Shown: positions 35,702-45,483, numbered from the stretch's first letter. The stretch is DNA of 64,000 nt from Microvirga rosea (GCF_020595095.1 NZ_JAJDOP010000002.1:62001-126000), one strand, 5' to 3'. Program-made: numbers and translations. Notes: a model not told the origin generated them from the letters alone.

Positions 35702-36286
35702 ATGTCTCAACGTCGAGGCTGGACTCTCAAGGAAACTCTCATCGTCACGGTTCTGGGCGCCGTGTTCGCAGTGCTTTACCTCGCCTGGGTCCAGGTCTGG
35801 CTGATCGCTCAGGCCGTGTTCGGATCGCTCACCATGGATGTGGTGATGGGCTTCTGGTTCATCGTATCGATCATCGCGGCGGCGGTCGTGAGGAAACCCG
35901 GCGTCGCGCTCGCGTCGGAGGTTCTGGCGGCAGGCGTCGAAATTCTTCTCGGCAGTCCGGGCGGATTGCTGCTGGTGCTCTCCGGCGCCATCCAAGGAGC
36001 CGGTGCCGAGGTCGTCTTCGCTGCCACGCGCTGGCGCAACTATTCCCTGCCCGTTCTCATGGCCGCGGGCGTCGGCGCTGCCGTCTTTTCCTTTGCGTAT
36101 ACGTGGGTTCGCTTCAATTACGGCGCTCTCCAACCCGGCATTCTCATGGCGATGTTCGCCTTGCGCTGCGCCAGCGGAGCCATCCTGGGAGGTTGGCTCG
36201 GGCATGTGATTGTCGAGGGACTTTATCGAACAGGCGCCCTCACGGGTTTGGCCATCGATCATGACAAACGCACCGTGCTTGCCTGA
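35702..36286 (+). CDS. ykoE: ECF transporter substrate-specificity component YkoE
   Basis: Membrane S component predicted to bind the thiamine precursor hydroxymethylpyrimidine. 194 aa from ATG 35702, eight bases after GGAG; ATG 35696 is too close to it. Five or six TM segments: LIVTVLGAVFAVLYLAWVQV, VVMGFWFIVSIIAAAVV, a Gly-rich segment GVEILLGSPGGLLLVLSGAIQGAGAEVVF, LPVLMAAGVGAAVFSFAYTW, and a last one with MFALRCASGAILGGWLG. It overlaps ykoD by 26 bases, so translation is coupled. Confidence 0.88.
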   Translation: MSQRRGWTLKETLIVTVLGAVFAVLYLAWVQVWLIAQAVFGSLTMDVVMGFWFIVSIIAAAVVRKPGVALASEVLAAGVEILLGSPGGLLLVLSGAIQGAGAEVVFAATRWRNYSLPVLMAAGVGAAVFSFAYTWVRFNYGALQPGILMAMFALRCASGAILGGWLGHVIVEGLYRTGALTGLAIDHDKRTVLA

Positions 36287-37949
36287 GGCTGCATCGGCGG
36301 CGGGGTGGGATGCGGTCTGCGTTCGCTATCCCTTCGAGCGGCAGGACTCCGTCGGCCCCGTCACGCTGGATATTCGTGTGGGTGAGCGGCTCCTGCTTCT
36401 CGGGCCGTCCGGTTCCGGCAAATCGACTTTGCTCCTGACCCTGACAGGATTGATCCCGCGCAGCATTCCCGCCGATCTCGGCGGGAATGTCAGGCTGCAT
36501 GGATCCGATACGTCGGCGCGCGAGCCCTGGGGCTGGGCTACGGATGTCGCTCAGTATTTCCAGGATGCGGACCAAACCTTGTGCGGCATGTGCGTGGAGG
36601 ACGAGATCGCCTTCGCGCTTGAAAACCGAAACGTGCCGGCGCCGCAGATCGTGGATGCGGTTGCGTCGGTCATGACGCAGGTCGGCATTCCGGATGGATG
36701 GCGAAGGCGGCGCACCTCGACCTTGTCGGGAGGAGAGCGTCAGCTCGTGGCGCTCGCGGCGACGCTTATTCAGGACGCCTCTCTCTTCATCGCCGATGAA
36801 CCCACGGCTCATCTGGCTCCGCAAGCCGCGGACAGATTGCACGATCTGCTTCTCGCCAAAAAAGACCATCAGACGATCCTGATCGTCGATCACCGGCTCG
36901 ATGGCCTGGTCGGCTCCATCGATCGCGTGGCGGTACTGGGCCCGGATGGCACGATCATCGCCGATGGGGATCCCCGCACGGTCTTCCGCGAGAAGCGGGA
37001 GCTGCTTGCGTCCTGTGGCATCTGGTGCCCCGTTTCCAGCACACTCGACAAGGCGCTCGGCGAAGCGGGAATGGCTTCTGCCCGCGCGCCGCTCTCGATC
37101 GCGGAAGCGCTTGCGCATCTTGATCCGTCGGTCGCATCGCCCTCGGAGATCGCGCGCGCGAAACCCGTCGTGGACGCTTTTGTGGCGTCATGCCGAGGAG
37201 CCTCCGAAAGACCGTCCATGGACACCGCGCCCATCGCCGAATTGGTGGGTGCGGACTGCGCGCCGTTTCTCGGTCCCGTGGTGTTGCGCGGCATCAACCT
37301 CGCTGTCCACGAGGGTGAAGTCCTTGGCATTCTGGGCCCCAATGGCGCGGGCAAATCGACCCTGGGCGTATCCCTCGCGGGTCTCCTGCTCCCGAAGAAG
37401 GGCACACGAAAAGGCGCAATCGGCGGCTTTGCTTTTCAACGTCCGGAAAACCAGTTCCTGACCGGAAGCGTCAAGGATGAGATTGACAGCGCACTGCCCA
37501 AGGACATGGACGTCGAGGAGAAACAGCGGCAAACGCAGAGTGCCCTTGAAGCGTGGAAGCTGACCGGGCTCGCGCACCGTCACCCGTTCACTCTTTCCCA
37601 GGGACAGAAAAGACGTCTGGCCCTGGCGACCCTGACCGTCTCGGAGCGCTGGCCTCTTCTCGTTCTGGATGAGCCGACCGCCGGGCTGGACGCTCATGGC
37701 GTTTCCGTTCTGGCCGACGAGATCAGGGGTCTGCGCCGAGCGAACCGGGCCCTTGCCATCATCACCCATGACATGGATTTCGCGCTGAGAATCTGCACGC
37801 GCTGCGTCATTGTCGGCGAAGGCCGGATCCTCGCGGATGGTTCTCCCGACGAGCTCCTTTTCGACCAGGTTCTTCTGAAACGGGCTAGGCTCGCAGAGCC
37901 TTCCTGCGGGCCGGCAAGACGTTGGCTCGAGCGGGTGTCCTCATGCTGA
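36261..37949 (+). CDS. ykoD: ECF transporter double ATPase YkoD
   Basis: Energises the YkoE/YkoC membrane pair. 562 aa with two ABC ATPase domains in one chain. Domain 1: Walker A LLGPSGSGKST, signature LSGGERQLVALAATL, Walker B SLFIADEPTAHL. Domain 2 (from about residue 335): LGPNGAGKSTLG, LSQGQKRRLALATL (the usual SGG is SQG, common in EcfA), LVLDEPTAGLD. Q-loops carry FQDADQTL and FQRPENQFL, the PENQ being an ECF hallmark. ATG 36261 lies inside the ykoE end. The seven-base overlap with ykoC (ATGCTGA) again couples translation. Confidence 0.92.
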   Translation: MTNAPCLPEAASAAGWDAVCVRYPFERQDSVGPVTLDIRVGERLLLLGPSGSGKSTLLLTLTGLIPRSIPADLGGNVRLHGSDTSAREPWGWATDVAQYFQDADQTLCGMCVEDEIAFALENRNVPAPQIVDAVASVMTQVGIPDGWRRRRTSTLSGGERQLVALAATLIQDASLFIADEPTAHLAPQAADRLHDLLLAKKDHQTILIVDHRLDGLVGSIDRVAVLGPDGTIIADGDPRTVFREKRELLASCGIWCPVSSTLDKALGEAGMASARAPLSIAEALAHLDPSVASPSEIARAKPVVDAFVASCRGASERPSMDTAPIAELVGADCAPFLGPVVLRGINLAVHEGEVLGILGPNGAGKSTLGVSLAGLLLPKKGTRKGAIGGFAFQRPENQFLTGSVKDEIDSALPKDMDVEEKQRQTQSALEAWKLTGLAHRHPFTLSQGQKRRLALATLTVSERWPLLVLDEPTAGLDAHGVSVLADEIRGLRRANRALAIITHDMDFALRICTRCVIVGEGRILADGSPDELLFDQVLLKRARLAEPSCGPARRWLERVSSC

Positions 37950-38680
37950 GCGCCATCAACCCGATCACGAAACTCGCCGCCTGCCTCCTGTGGATGGGTG
38001 AGTCCATTCTGATTTTCGACACGCGTTTCCAGGTGGCCTGCATTCTTGTTCCGGCGATCGCACTTGTCGTCTTCAATCGCACCTCGCCTCTCGTGCTCCT
38101 CGGGTTGATGATCCCGTTCGGCCTGTTCGGTTTCGGGTTTCTCACCACCACCCTGTTCTTTCAGAAGGAAAGCGAATTCGCCCTTCAGGTCGTCGGAGAA
38201 TCCGTTTTCGCCTCCTCCGCCTTCTCGGCCGGCATCACGCTGTTCCTGAGAGCGATCGCCTGCGGAATGATCTCGGCCTTTTTCGCCCTCACGACCGATC
38301 CGAACATGGCGATCCGGTCACTGATGATCTCCCTGAGGCTGCCGGCGCGCATCGGCTATTCCCTGTTCGCGGCCATGCAGCTGGTTCCCGATCTCGCCGC
38401 CGAGGCCCAGCAGATGCGGCTCGCCCGTGCCATGAGGTTCGGGCGGCGCCCCCGGCGCATTCCAGGTCCCCTCGAAGTCTTCGGCCTCCTGATCCCTCTC
38501 CTGGCCTTCGCCATCCGGCGGGCCGGCCGCACGGCCATCGCCATGGAGGCGCGAGGCCTCGCGCCCGCCGGCCCGCGCACCGTCATGAACGCGCCGACGT
38601 TCGCTTGGTGCGACTCCATCTTTGCCGCCATGGCCGCGGCGATTCTGGGTTTGTGCGCGCTGCTCGCCGTCACGGTGTGA
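37943..38680 (+). CDS. ykoC: ECF transporter transmembrane component YkoC (EcfT)
   Basis: Scaffold membrane subunit that couples the ATPases to the S component. 245 aa from ATG 37943. About five TM helices: [62 protein letters not shown] and the last near the C-terminus. The EcfT coupling motifs are present: AARxMRFG-like [16 protein letters not shown] and AIAMEARGL. It lacks its own obvious ribosome site because it starts within ykoD. Last gene of the riboswitch operon; pyrE follows after 118 bp. Confidence 0.9.
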   Translation: MLSAINPITKLAACLLWMGESILIFDTRFQVACILVPAIALVVFNRTSPLVLLGLMIPFGLFGFGFLTTTLFFQKESEFALQVVGESVFASSAFSAGITLFLRAIACGMISAFFALTTDPNMAIRSLMISLRLPARIGYSLFAAMQLVPDLAAEAQQMRLARAMRFGRRPRRIPGPLEVFGLLIPLLAFAIRRAGRTAIAMEARGLAPAGPRTVMNAPTFAWCDSIFAAMAAAILGLCALLAVTV

Positions 38681-38798
38681 ACGTGCGTTCGCGGCTCGTA
38701 AATGGCCTTACGTAAGATGCCGCCGGAGCAAGGCTCCGGTTGCCTCTTGCCTCGGGCCCGCCCGCCTGTCAAAGAGCGCGTGTACAGGAGATCCGGTC

Positions 38799-39383
38799 AT
38801 GACCCCCGAAGCTGTTCTTGATGAATTCCGCTCCGCCGGAGCGCTTCTGGAAGGCCACTTCATTCTCTCCTCGGGCCTGCATAGCCCGGTCTTCCTTCAG
38901 AAGATGTTCGTCTTCCAGGATCCGGCGCGGACGGAGCGTGTCTGCCGCGCCCTCGCGCACCGGATCAGGGAAACCTACGGCCCGGTCGATTACGTGGTCT
39001 CACCCGCCATCGGCGGCATCGTTCCGGGCTATGAGACGGCGCGTCATCTCGGATGCAAGGCCATCTTCGTCGAGCGGGAAAATGGGATGTTCGCCCTGCG
39101 CCGCGGTTTTGTGATCCCGGAAGGTGCGCGAGTGGTGATGGTGGAAGACATCGTCACGACGGGCCTTTCCTCACGGGAATGCCTCGCTGCCTTGCGCGAG
39201 CATCCGGGCGATATCCTGGGTGCTGCCTGTTTGATCGACCGCTCCGGCGGCAAAGCCGATCTCGGCGTTCCGCTGGTCTCGCTGATCCAACTCGACATCC
39301 CCGCCTACCCGGCGGATGCGCTCCCGCCTGAGCTTGCGGCTTTGCCTGCGATCAAGCCGGGAAGCCGAAATATCACAACATAG
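38799..39383 (+). CDS. pyrE: Orotate phosphoribosyltransferase
   Basis: UMP synthesis: orotate plus PRPP to OMP. 194 aa from ATG 38799, preceded by ACAGGAG. The flexible catalytic loop is in [15 protein letters not shown], and the PRPP signature [17 protein letters not shown] is intact. [16 protein letters not shown] is the pyrE N-terminal block of the shorter alpha-type. The usual relA-pyrE neighbourhood is split here by a hydrolase gene and ykoFEDC. Confidence 0.93.
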   Translation: MTPEAVLDEFRSAGALLEGHFILSSGLHSPVFLQKMFVFQDPARTERVCRALAHRIRETYGPVDYVVSPAIGGIVPGYETARHLGCKAIFVERENGMFALRRGFVIPEGARVVMVEDIVTTGLSSRECLAALREHPGDILGAACLIDRSGGKADLGVPLVSLIQLDIPAYPADALPPELAALPAIKPGSRNITT

Positions 39384-39393
39384 CAAGCTTGGC

Positions 39394-39420
39394 TTTCCCA
39401 CTGGGAAATAAGGCTTTTTT
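39394..39420 (+). terminator. Weak terminator-like hairpin after pyrE
   Basis: TTTCCC/GGGAAA around ACT, with a T6 tract at 39415-39420. The stem is only six pairs, so this is tentative. Confidence 0.35.
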
Positions 39421-39625
39421 GGAGCGTAAACTTGACACGAAGAAGCCGCAGAGTTTTATTACGCTCGATTAAGATTTTACTCGTCTGATGGGTTTTTTAA
39501 AACAGCCTGTTTCCAGGCAAGTCGCCAATTAAATCGCGTGATTATATTTGAAACGCGCAAGTTAGATGTCGCTTTGCTGAGCAAGTTGTTTTGATGGGCC
39601 CAGCCGATCAAACAAGAGATTAGGA

Positions 39626-40282
39626 ATGGCAGGCCAGCAACGGATCGCGCTCTTTATCGACGGAGCCAATCTTTACGCTACGACAAAAACGCTTGGCTTC
39701 GACATCGATTATAAGCGTCTTCTTAAAGAATTTCAGAGCCGCGGCATTCTTTTGCGCGCATTTTATTATACAGCCCTCGTGGAAGATCAGGAGTATTCTT
39801 CTATTCGTCCGCTGATCGACTGGCTGGACTACAATGGTTACCGCGTGGTGACGAAGCCGACCAAGGAATTCGTCGACTCCACGGGCCGCCGGAAGGTCAA
39901 GGGCAACATGGATATCGAGCTCGCCATCGATGCGCTCGAGCTTGCTCCCTACATCGATCACATGGTGCTTTTCTCCGGCGACGGCGACTTCCGCTCGTTG
40001 GTCGAGGCCATGCAGCGGCGCGGCGTGCGGGTTTCGGTTGCTTCCACCGTCACGACGCAGCCCCCCATGGTGGCCGACGAGCTTCGTCGTCAGGCGGACG
40101 AGTTCCTGGATCTTGCCCAGCTCGCCTCGAAGATCGGTCGTGACCCAACGGAGCGCCCGCAACGCGCCTTGGGTGAAAACGGGGAGCGCCCGGAGCGCGC
40201 ACCCCGCAATCCGCCGCAGAATGGTGGGCTCGAGCGTCGCTACGGCATTCGTCAGCCACAGGACGACGACTTCGAAATCTGA
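39626..40282 (+). CDS. NYN-domain RNase-like protein (LabA/DUF88 family)
   Basis: PIN-like metal-dependent nuclease fold of 218 aa. The three acidic clusters expected of NYN domains are present: ALFIDGANLY at about residue 10, KGNMDIELAIDAL at about 92, and LFSGDGDFRSLVEAM at about 113. After residue 165 comes a Pro/Arg/Glu-rich disordered tail ending DDDFEI. Target RNA unknown. A 242-bp AT-rich gap precedes it (39384-39625), holding its promoter; a terminator follows. Members of this family commonly sit near smpB, dapA and rpoZ in Rhizobiales. Confidence 0.88.
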   Translation: MAGQQRIALFIDGANLYATTKTLGFDIDYKRLLKEFQSRGILLRAFYYTALVEDQEYSSIRPLIDWLDYNGYRVVTKPTKEFVDSTGRRKVKGNMDIELAIDALELAPYIDHMVLFSGDGDFRSLVEAMQRRGVRVSVASTVTTQPPMVADELRRQADEFLDLAQLASKIGRDPTERPQRALGENGERPERAPRNPPQNGGLERRYGIRQPQDDDFEI

Positions 40283-40305
40283 CCGGCCAAAGGTGGATTG
40301 CCTGA

Positions 40306-40332
40306 CGTGGGCAAGCCTTCCGGCTTGCCCGT
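40306..40332 (+). terminator. Rho-independent terminator after the NYN gene
   Basis: GGGCAAGCC/GGCTTGCCC with TTCC tetraloop, followed by GTTTCC. It lies 23 bp beyond the stop, between converging genes. Confidence 0.72.
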
Positions 40333-40373
40333 TTCCGTACCTTGAGCCGCCTCCCGACCCTGCCTTACGGCCT

Positions 40374-41162
40374 TCATCGGCCATGAAAGGTGGGCGGGCG
40401 TCTTTCGATCCAGGCCCCTAAACCCTCCGCGAGGTCGGCCGTGGGGACGAGGCTTGCGAATTGCTCGCCTTCCACCTGAAGCCCCTCCCCGATCCCCATG
40501 TTCAGGCCGCGCGTCACGGCGGTCACGACACTGCGGATGGCGAGGGGCGATTGGCGCATCAGTCGCTCCGCCATGGCTTGAGCGGCTGGAAGAAGAGCGT
40601 CATGCGGCGCGATGCTGTTGATCAAGCCTAACTCCAGGGCGCGATCCGCCGAAAACGGCTCTCCTGTCAGAAGAAGCTCCAGAGCCCTCTTTCTTCCGGC
40701 AAGTCGTGGCAGACGCTGCGTGCCGCCGAAGGTCGGTGGCATGCCGAGCAAAATCTCCGGCTTGGCGAACACCGCCCGGTCGCTGGCAATCGCCAGATGC
40801 ACGGCTTCGACGATTTCGCAGCCTCCCCCGTAAGCAAGACCATTGACGGCGGCGATCACCGGCTTCGGAAATGCTTCCAGCCGGGCCGTCAGCGTCTGTC
40901 CGCGCCGCACGAAGTCACGCAACGCGGTCGACGCCCCACGGCTGACGCTTCCGGCAAATTCCGGAATGTCCCCGCCGGCCGAGAAAGCGCGCCCGGAACC
41001 GGTGAGGACGACAACCCGCACATCGGCCGCGACTTCGATCGTGTCGAGAAGGCTCAGGAAGCGGTCGATGGTCTCATAGCTGAGAGCGTTCAACTTCCGA
41101 GGGCGGTTCAAGGTCAGCCATGCGACCTGATCTTTGACTTCCAAGAGGACGGCGTCGGACAT
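40374..41162 (-). CDS. Enoyl-CoA hydratase/isomerase family protein
   Basis: Crotonase-fold enzyme of 262 aa acting on an acyl-CoA. Oxyanion-hole residues lie in FSAGGDIPEF and NGLAYGGGCEIV. Both Glu positions used by true enoyl-CoA hydratases are present (GGGCEIVEAVH and AKPEILLGMPPTFGGTQRL), so hydration is plausible. C-terminal SPLAIRSVVTAVTRG is family-typical. It is divergent from a TetR gene with a 24-bp palindrome between the two, suggesting control by that repressor. No other beta-oxidation genes are adjacent, so the substrate chain is unknown. Confidence 0.88.
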   Translation of the reverse strand: MSDAVLLEVKDQVAWLTLNRPRKLNALSYETIDRFLSLLDTIEVAADVRVVVLTGSGRAFSAGGDIPEFAGSVSRGASTALRDFVRRGQTLTARLEAFPKPVIAAVNGLAYGGGCEIVEAVHLAIASDRAVFAKPEILLGMPPTFGGTQRLPRLAGRKRALELLLTGEPFSADRALELGLINSIAPHDALLPAAQAMAERLMRQSPLAIRSVVTAVTRGLNMGIGEGLQVEGEQFASLVPTADLAEGLGAWIERRPPTFHGR

Positions 41163-41211
41163 CTTCGTTTCTCCCGATGAGGTGGGGAGACTATGAAGAA
41201 TGCGTCAGGCC

Positions 41212-41235
41212 TGTATACTCACTAGTCGGTATACA
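41212..41235. promoter_or_regulatory. Palindromic operator between enoyl-CoA hydratase and tetR
   Basis: A 24-bp inverted repeat: outer arms TGTATAC and GTATACA, core ACTAGT. Only two base pairs (TC versus CG flanking the core) break the symmetry. It ends 12 bases before the tetR ATG and lies 49 bases from the divergent start. The size fits a TetR-family site. Confidence 0.75.
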
Positions 41236-41247
41236 TGGAGCGCCGGA

Positions 41248-41847
41248 ATGCCCGACATTTCGACCCGCGAGAAGATCGTCTCGGCGGCCGTCAAGCTCTT
41301 CTACAGCGAGGGAATTCGGAGCGTGAGCGTCGACGCCGTCGCCGAGAGGGCCGGCGTCACCAAGCGCACCCTTTATTATCATTTCGAGAGCAAGGATGAC
41401 CTCGTCGCCGCCTATCTCGAAGCCCGCGACCAACCGAACCTGGCGCTCTTCAGGCGCTGGTTCTCGGATACGGAAGGCGGCCTCGCCGCAAAGGTGCAGG
41501 CCATCTTCCACAATCTGGCCCGCTCCGCTCGGCACCCGAAATGGAAGGGGTGCGGGTTCTTGAGGACCTCGGCGGAACTCGCCAACATGCCGGGTCACCC
41601 GGCCATGAAGATCGGCGCGGCGCACAAGAAGAAGTTCGAGGACTGGCTCAAATCCGTCTTCGAGACGGAAGGAATTCAGGATCCGATGCGGCTCGCCCGG
41701 CAGGTGGTCCTCCTGCTGGACGGCTCCTTCGCGGTCGTCCTGCTGCACCGCGACCCATCCTATATGGAAACGGCGGGGGAAGCCGCCGCATCTCTCATCG
41801 AGGGAGCGCCAAGAACCGGCGGGACCGTCAGCCCTTCTCCCGCATGA
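41248..41847 (+). CDS. TetR/AcrR-family transcriptional regulator
   Basis: 199 aa from ATG 41248, which follows CCGGA; an earlier frame start at 41200 would run across the operator. DNA-binding domain: [53 protein letters not shown], of which [19 protein letters not shown] is the helix-turn-helix. The C-terminal domain with [18 protein letters not shown] and [17 protein letters not shown] resembles TetR members that sense lipophilic or electrophilic ligands. Probably represses itself and the divergent crotonase. Its last 20 bases overlap the end of smpB on the other strand. Confidence 0.88.
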   Translation: MPDISTREKIVSAAVKLFYSEGIRSVSVDAVAERAGVTKRTLYYHFESKDDLVAAYLEARDQPNLALFRRWFSDTEGGLAAKVQAIFHNLARSARHPKWKGCGFLRTSAELANMPGHPAMKIGAAHKKKFEDWLKSVFETEGIQDPMRLARQVVLLLDGSFAVVLLHRDPSYMETAGEAAASLIEGAPRTGGTVSPSPA

Positions 41848-42301
41848 GCCGCGACTTCTCGCGGTTCCAGGTGCGTTCCTTCTCCGCCTCGCGCTTGTCG
41901 TGCAGCTTCTTGCCGCGTCCGAGCCCGAGTTCCACTTTCGCCCTGCCCCGGTCGTTGAAATAGACCTTGAGCGGGATCACCGTAAAACCTTCCCGCTGCG
42001 TGGCGCCGATCAGCTTGTCGATCTGCCGCTTGTGAAGCAGCAGCCGCCGCGGCCGACGCGTCTCGTGATTGAAACGGTTCGCCTGAAGGTATTCCGGAAT
42101 ATAGGCGTTGAAGAGAAAGAACTCTTCGCCGGAAGGGCCCGCATAGGCCTCCCCGATGGTCGCCTTGCCCTGACGCAAGGACTTCACCTCCGTACCGGTC
42201 AGGGCGATGCCGGCCTCATAGGTATCAACGATCTCATAGTTGAACCGCGCCTTGCGATTGTCGGCGACGATGCGATGCGCGGATTTCGGGTCGCTTTTCA
42301 T
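41828..42301 (-). CDS. smpB: SsrA-binding protein
   Basis: tmRNA partner in trans-translation. 157 aa. N-terminus [35 protein letters not shown] is diagnostic, followed by [21 protein letters not shown] and a basic C-terminal tail ([22 protein letters not shown]) that enters the decoding centre. It follows dapA by four bases on the same strand, a conserved pair. Its 3' end overlaps the convergent tetR gene. Confidence 0.96.
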   Translation of the reverse strand: MKSDPKSAHRIVADNRKARFNYEIVDTYEAGIALTGTEVKSLRQGKATIGEAYAGPSGEEFFLFNAYIPEYLQANRFNHETRRPRRLLLHKRQIDKLIGATQREGFTVIPLKVYFNDRGRAKVELGLGRGKKLHDKREAEKERTWNREKSRLMREKG

Positions 42302-42305
42302 TATC

Positions 42306-43190
42306 TCACGCGTTGATCAGGCCTGCATGAACCATGGCGGCGCGCACACGCTTCTTGGTGGCGTCGGACACGGGCAACATGGGCAGGCGCACGTCGTCCT
42401 GCATGAGGCCGAGCACGGATGCTGCGTACTTCACGGGCGACGGGTTGGTTTCGACAAACAGCGATTCATGCAACGGCATCAACCGGTCCTGAACCGTCAG
42501 GGCGGAGGAATAATCACCGCTGAGGCAAGCCGTCTGCAATTCGGCGCACAGCCGCGGCGCCACGTTCGAGGTGACGGAGATGCAGCCATGCCCGCCATGG
42601 GCCATGAAGCCCAGAGCGGTCGCATCCTCGCCCGAGAGCTGGATGAAGTCGGGTCCCATCGCGAGCCGTTGCTGGCTGACACGGGCCATGCTCGCGGTGG
42701 CGTCCTTCACGCCGACGATATTCTTGAGCTCGAAGAGCCGCGCCATCGTATCCACGGACATGTCGATCACCGACCGGCCGGGGATATTATAGATGAAGAT
42801 CGGAATCCCGATGGCGTCGTTGATCGCCTTGAAGTGGTAATAAAGCCCTTCCTGCGTCGGCTTGTTGTAATAAGGGGTGACGATCAGGACGGCATCGGCG
42901 CCCACCTTTTCCGCGTGCTTGGAAAAGCCGATCGCCTCTTCCGTGCTGTTGGAACCGGCTCCGGCGATGACCGGGATCTGCCCCTTCACCTCCTCGACGC
43001 AGATCTGAATGACCCGGTCATGCTCCTTGTGGCTGAGGGTCGGGCTCTCACCGGTCGTGCCGACGGGCACGAGACCATGCGTGCCATTCTCGATCTGCCA
43101 ATTGATATGGCCCCGGAACGCCGCCTCATCCACGGCCCCGTCCTTGAAGGGAGTCACGAGAGCCGTGATGGAGCCTTTGAATTGCTTCAT
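42306..43190 (-). CDS. dapA: 4-hydroxy-tetrahydrodipicolinate synthase
   Basis: First committed step of lysine and diaminopimelate synthesis, condensing pyruvate with aspartate semialdehyde. 294 aa. Schiff-base Lys162 in [10 protein letters not shown], Tyr134 and Arg139 in [10 protein letters not shown], Thr46 in GTTGESPTL: all present. The [26 protein letters not shown] block is typical. Co-transcribed with smpB; divergent from slt across 178 bp. Confidence 0.95.
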   Translation of the reverse strand: MKQFKGSITALVTPFKDGAVDEAAFRGHINWQIENGTHGLVPVGTTGESPTLSHKEHDRVIQICVEEVKGQIPVIAGAGSNSTEEAIGFSKHAEKVGADAVLIVTPYYNKPTQEGLYYHFKAINDAIGIPIFIYNIPGRSVIDMSVDTMARLFELKNIVGVKDATASMARVSQQRLAMGPDFIQLSGEDATALGFMAHGGHGCISVTSNVAPRLCAELQTACLSGDYSSALTVQDRLMPLHESLFVETNPSPVKYAASVLGLMQDDVRLPMLPVSDATKKRVRAAMVHAGLINA

Positions 43191-43368
43191 GTTCTTCCTC
43201 GCTCAAAGCAGCGTCGAATGGGGGATCTCAGGGTTGCTGGCTACACATAGGGCCTGCGGCCCATCCGCGCAAACGGCCCCGTCAAGAGTTGTCCTAGCGC
43301 GCTACATGGTGTTTCCTCAAGCATAACGTCGCCAAATCAGGGCATGGGGCGACGACAAGGGGATCACG

Positions 43369-45483
43369 ATGAGCCTCAAGACCCGTCTCCAGCGGCGCCT
43401 CCTCGCGTCGGTTCTTCTTGTTCCTCTGTCTTACTCCTTCGCCGATGCCGCTGTTCCATCGGACGAGCCGAATTCCCAACCGCCGGCGGTCGCGGGCGGG
43501 GTCCTTCAAGATCCGGAAGCCACGGGTTCCGTTGACGGATACGGCTACGTTCCCGCCATCGCTCCCTTGCGGGACCAGGATTATCTGCCGCTGATCCTCA
43601 AGGCCTACCGCAATGGCGATTGGACCGAGGCGGTCATTCTCCAGACGAAGCTGACCGAGACCACCTCCACGGCGCTCACCGAATGGTTTGCCGTCCGGAG
43701 CGGCATTCCCATGGGCTTCAACCGGCTCATGGCCTTCCGAAAAGCCTATCCGGACTGGCCGCAGACCACCCAGTTCCGGCGACGGGCCGAAGAGGCTCTG
43801 GTGGCGGAGCGCCGCCCCGCCGCTCAGGTCCGCGCTTTCTTTGCGGACCAGAAGCCCCTGACTGCCGGCGGCCGGATCGCCCTCGCTTTCGCCTACAAGG
43901 CGGAAGGGATGGAGAAGGAGGGCAATGCCCTGATCCGCACGATCTGGCGGGAAGACTCGTTCGGACCTGAATGGGAAAGCAAGATTCTGGATCGCTTCCC
44001 GGGCGTCCTCGAAGAGGCGGATCATCGCTTCCGCATGGAGCGCCTCCTGTTCAAGGAGAGCTGGGGCGCAGCGCTCCGGGCCGCCGGGTATGCGGGCAAA
44101 TCCCATGACACGCTCGTGAAGGCCCGGATGGGCCTTTATCAGGGAAAGAAGAAGGCCGAGAAGGCCTTCGCGGCTGTGCCGGCGGCGCTCCGGAAGGATG
44201 CGTCCTATCTGTTTTCCCGCGCCCTCTATCTCCGCCGCAGCAACAAGCTGCCGGAAGCGGCGGCCGTCATGGCGCAGGCGCCCCAGGACCCGGATCTCCT
44301 CGTGGATGGCGACGAATGGTGGTCGGAGCGCCGCGCCCTGGCTCGAACCTTCCTCGACAAGGGCGACCCCAAGACCGCCTACCAGCTGACCAGCCAGGCG
44401 GCGCCGGAATCTGCCGCTCAGCAGATCGAAGCTGCTTTCCATGCAGGCTGGATCGCCCTGCGCTTCCTGAAGGAGCCTGACGCGGCTGCGACGCACTTCG
44501 CCGCGGCCGAGAAGGCGGCCACCACGCCGATTTCCCTGTCGCGGGTCGCCTATTGGCGGGCAAGGGCCGCGGAAGAAGCGGGATCGGCCCAGGACGCAAA
44601 GATCTATTACGAGCGCGCGGCCGAGCGCCCGACGACCTATTACGGCCAACTGGCGAAATCCAAGCTCGGTCAGTTCATCACGCTCAGAACCGTCGAACCG
44701 CTGTCCCCGGAAGCCCGGCAGACATTCGACAAGCTTGTTCCGGTCCAGGTCCTCGTCACCCTCCAGCATCTGGACGAGCCTGAGCTGACCCTCGGGCTTT
44801 ATACGGAGCTTGCCCAGTCGTTCGACGATCCGGGGCAGCTCGACGCGCTGGCCTCCCTTGCGGCGGAAAAGAAGAATCCCCGGGCCGTCCTTCTTGTGGG
44901 AAAGCTGGCGTCTCAGCGCGGTTTCCCTCTGGACATGCATGCCTATCCCCTCGCCGCCATTCCCGACTTCCAACCGGTCGGCGACGAGGTCGAGCCCGCC
45001 ATGGTTTATGCCATTGCCCGCCAGGAAAGCGCCTTCAATCCCCGGGCGATGTCCAGCGCGGGTGCCCGTGGGCTGATGCAGCTCATGCCCGCAACCGCCA
45101 AGGAGACAGCCCGCCGGTTCGGGCTCGGCTTTGATCTCGACCGCTTGGTGAGCGACCCCGTCTACAACGCGAAGCTCGGCTCGGCGCATCTGGGCGAGCT
45201 GATGGGCGACTGGAAGGGCTCTCACATCCTCGCTTTCGCCTCCTATAATGCAGGCGGCGGAAACGTCAGGAAATGGATCAAGGCCTATGGAGATCCTCGG
45301 ACTCCGGGGGTCGATCCGATCGATTGGGTGGAGCGCATCCCGTTTTCGGAAACCCGAAACTACGTTCAACGGGTCCTGGAAAATCTCAACGTCTACCGCG
45401 AGCGCCTGAAGGCGCCCGAGCCGGAACCGTTGAAGCCACCATCCACCGATGTCACCGCCGACGCGACACAGCCGGTCGATTGA
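43369..45483 (+). CDS. slt: Soluble lytic murein transglycosylase
   Basis: Periplasmic enzyme cutting glycan strands with formation of 1,6-anhydro-muramic ends. 704 aa. N-terminal signal peptide (LLASVLLVPLSYSFADA), then a long alpha-helical superhelix (residues about 60-500, TPR-like in character), then the SLT domain with catalytic Glu553 in YAIARQESAFNP, GARGLMQLMPATAK and LAFASYNAGGGNVRKWI. A Pro-rich tail follows. ATG 43369 comes after GGGATCACG. The next gene starts 40 bp downstream. Confidence 0.92.
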   Translation: MSLKTRLQRRLLASVLLVPLSYSFADAAVPSDEPNSQPPAVAGGVLQDPEATGSVDGYGYVPAIAPLRDQDYLPLILKAYRNGDWTEAVILQTKLTETTSTALTEWFAVRSGIPMGFNRLMAFRKAYPDWPQTTQFRRRAEEALVAERRPAAQVRAFFADQKPLTAGGRIALAFAYKAEGMEKEGNALIRTIWREDSFGPEWESKILDRFPGVLEEADHRFRMERLLFKESWGAALRAAGYAGKSHDTLVKARMGLYQGKKKAEKAFAAVPAALRKDASYLFSRALYLRRSNKLPEAAAVMAQAPQDPDLLVDGDEWWSERRALARTFLDKGDPKTAYQLTSQAAPESAAQQIEAAFHAGWIALRFLKEPDAAATHFAAAEKAATTPISLSRVAYWRARAAEEAGSAQDAKIYYERAAERPTTYYGQLAKSKLGQFITLRTVEPLSPEARQTFDKLVPVQVLVTLQHLDEPELTLGLYTELAQSFDDPGQLDALASLAAEKKNPRAVLLVGKLASQRGFPLDMHAYPLAAIPDFQPVGDEVEPAMVYAIARQESAFNPRAMSSAGARGLMQLMPATAKETARRFGLGFDLDRLVSDPVYNAKLGSAHLGELMGDWKGSHILAFASYNAGGGNVRKWIKAYGDPRTPGVDPIDWVERIPFSETRNYVQRVLENLNVYRERLKAPEPEPLKPPSTDVTADATQPVD

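Noticed and set aside
43294..45369. A 691-codon open frame antisense to slt
   Set aside because: Composition is that of a GC-rich shadow frame; slt has signal peptide, full domain and catalytic Glu.
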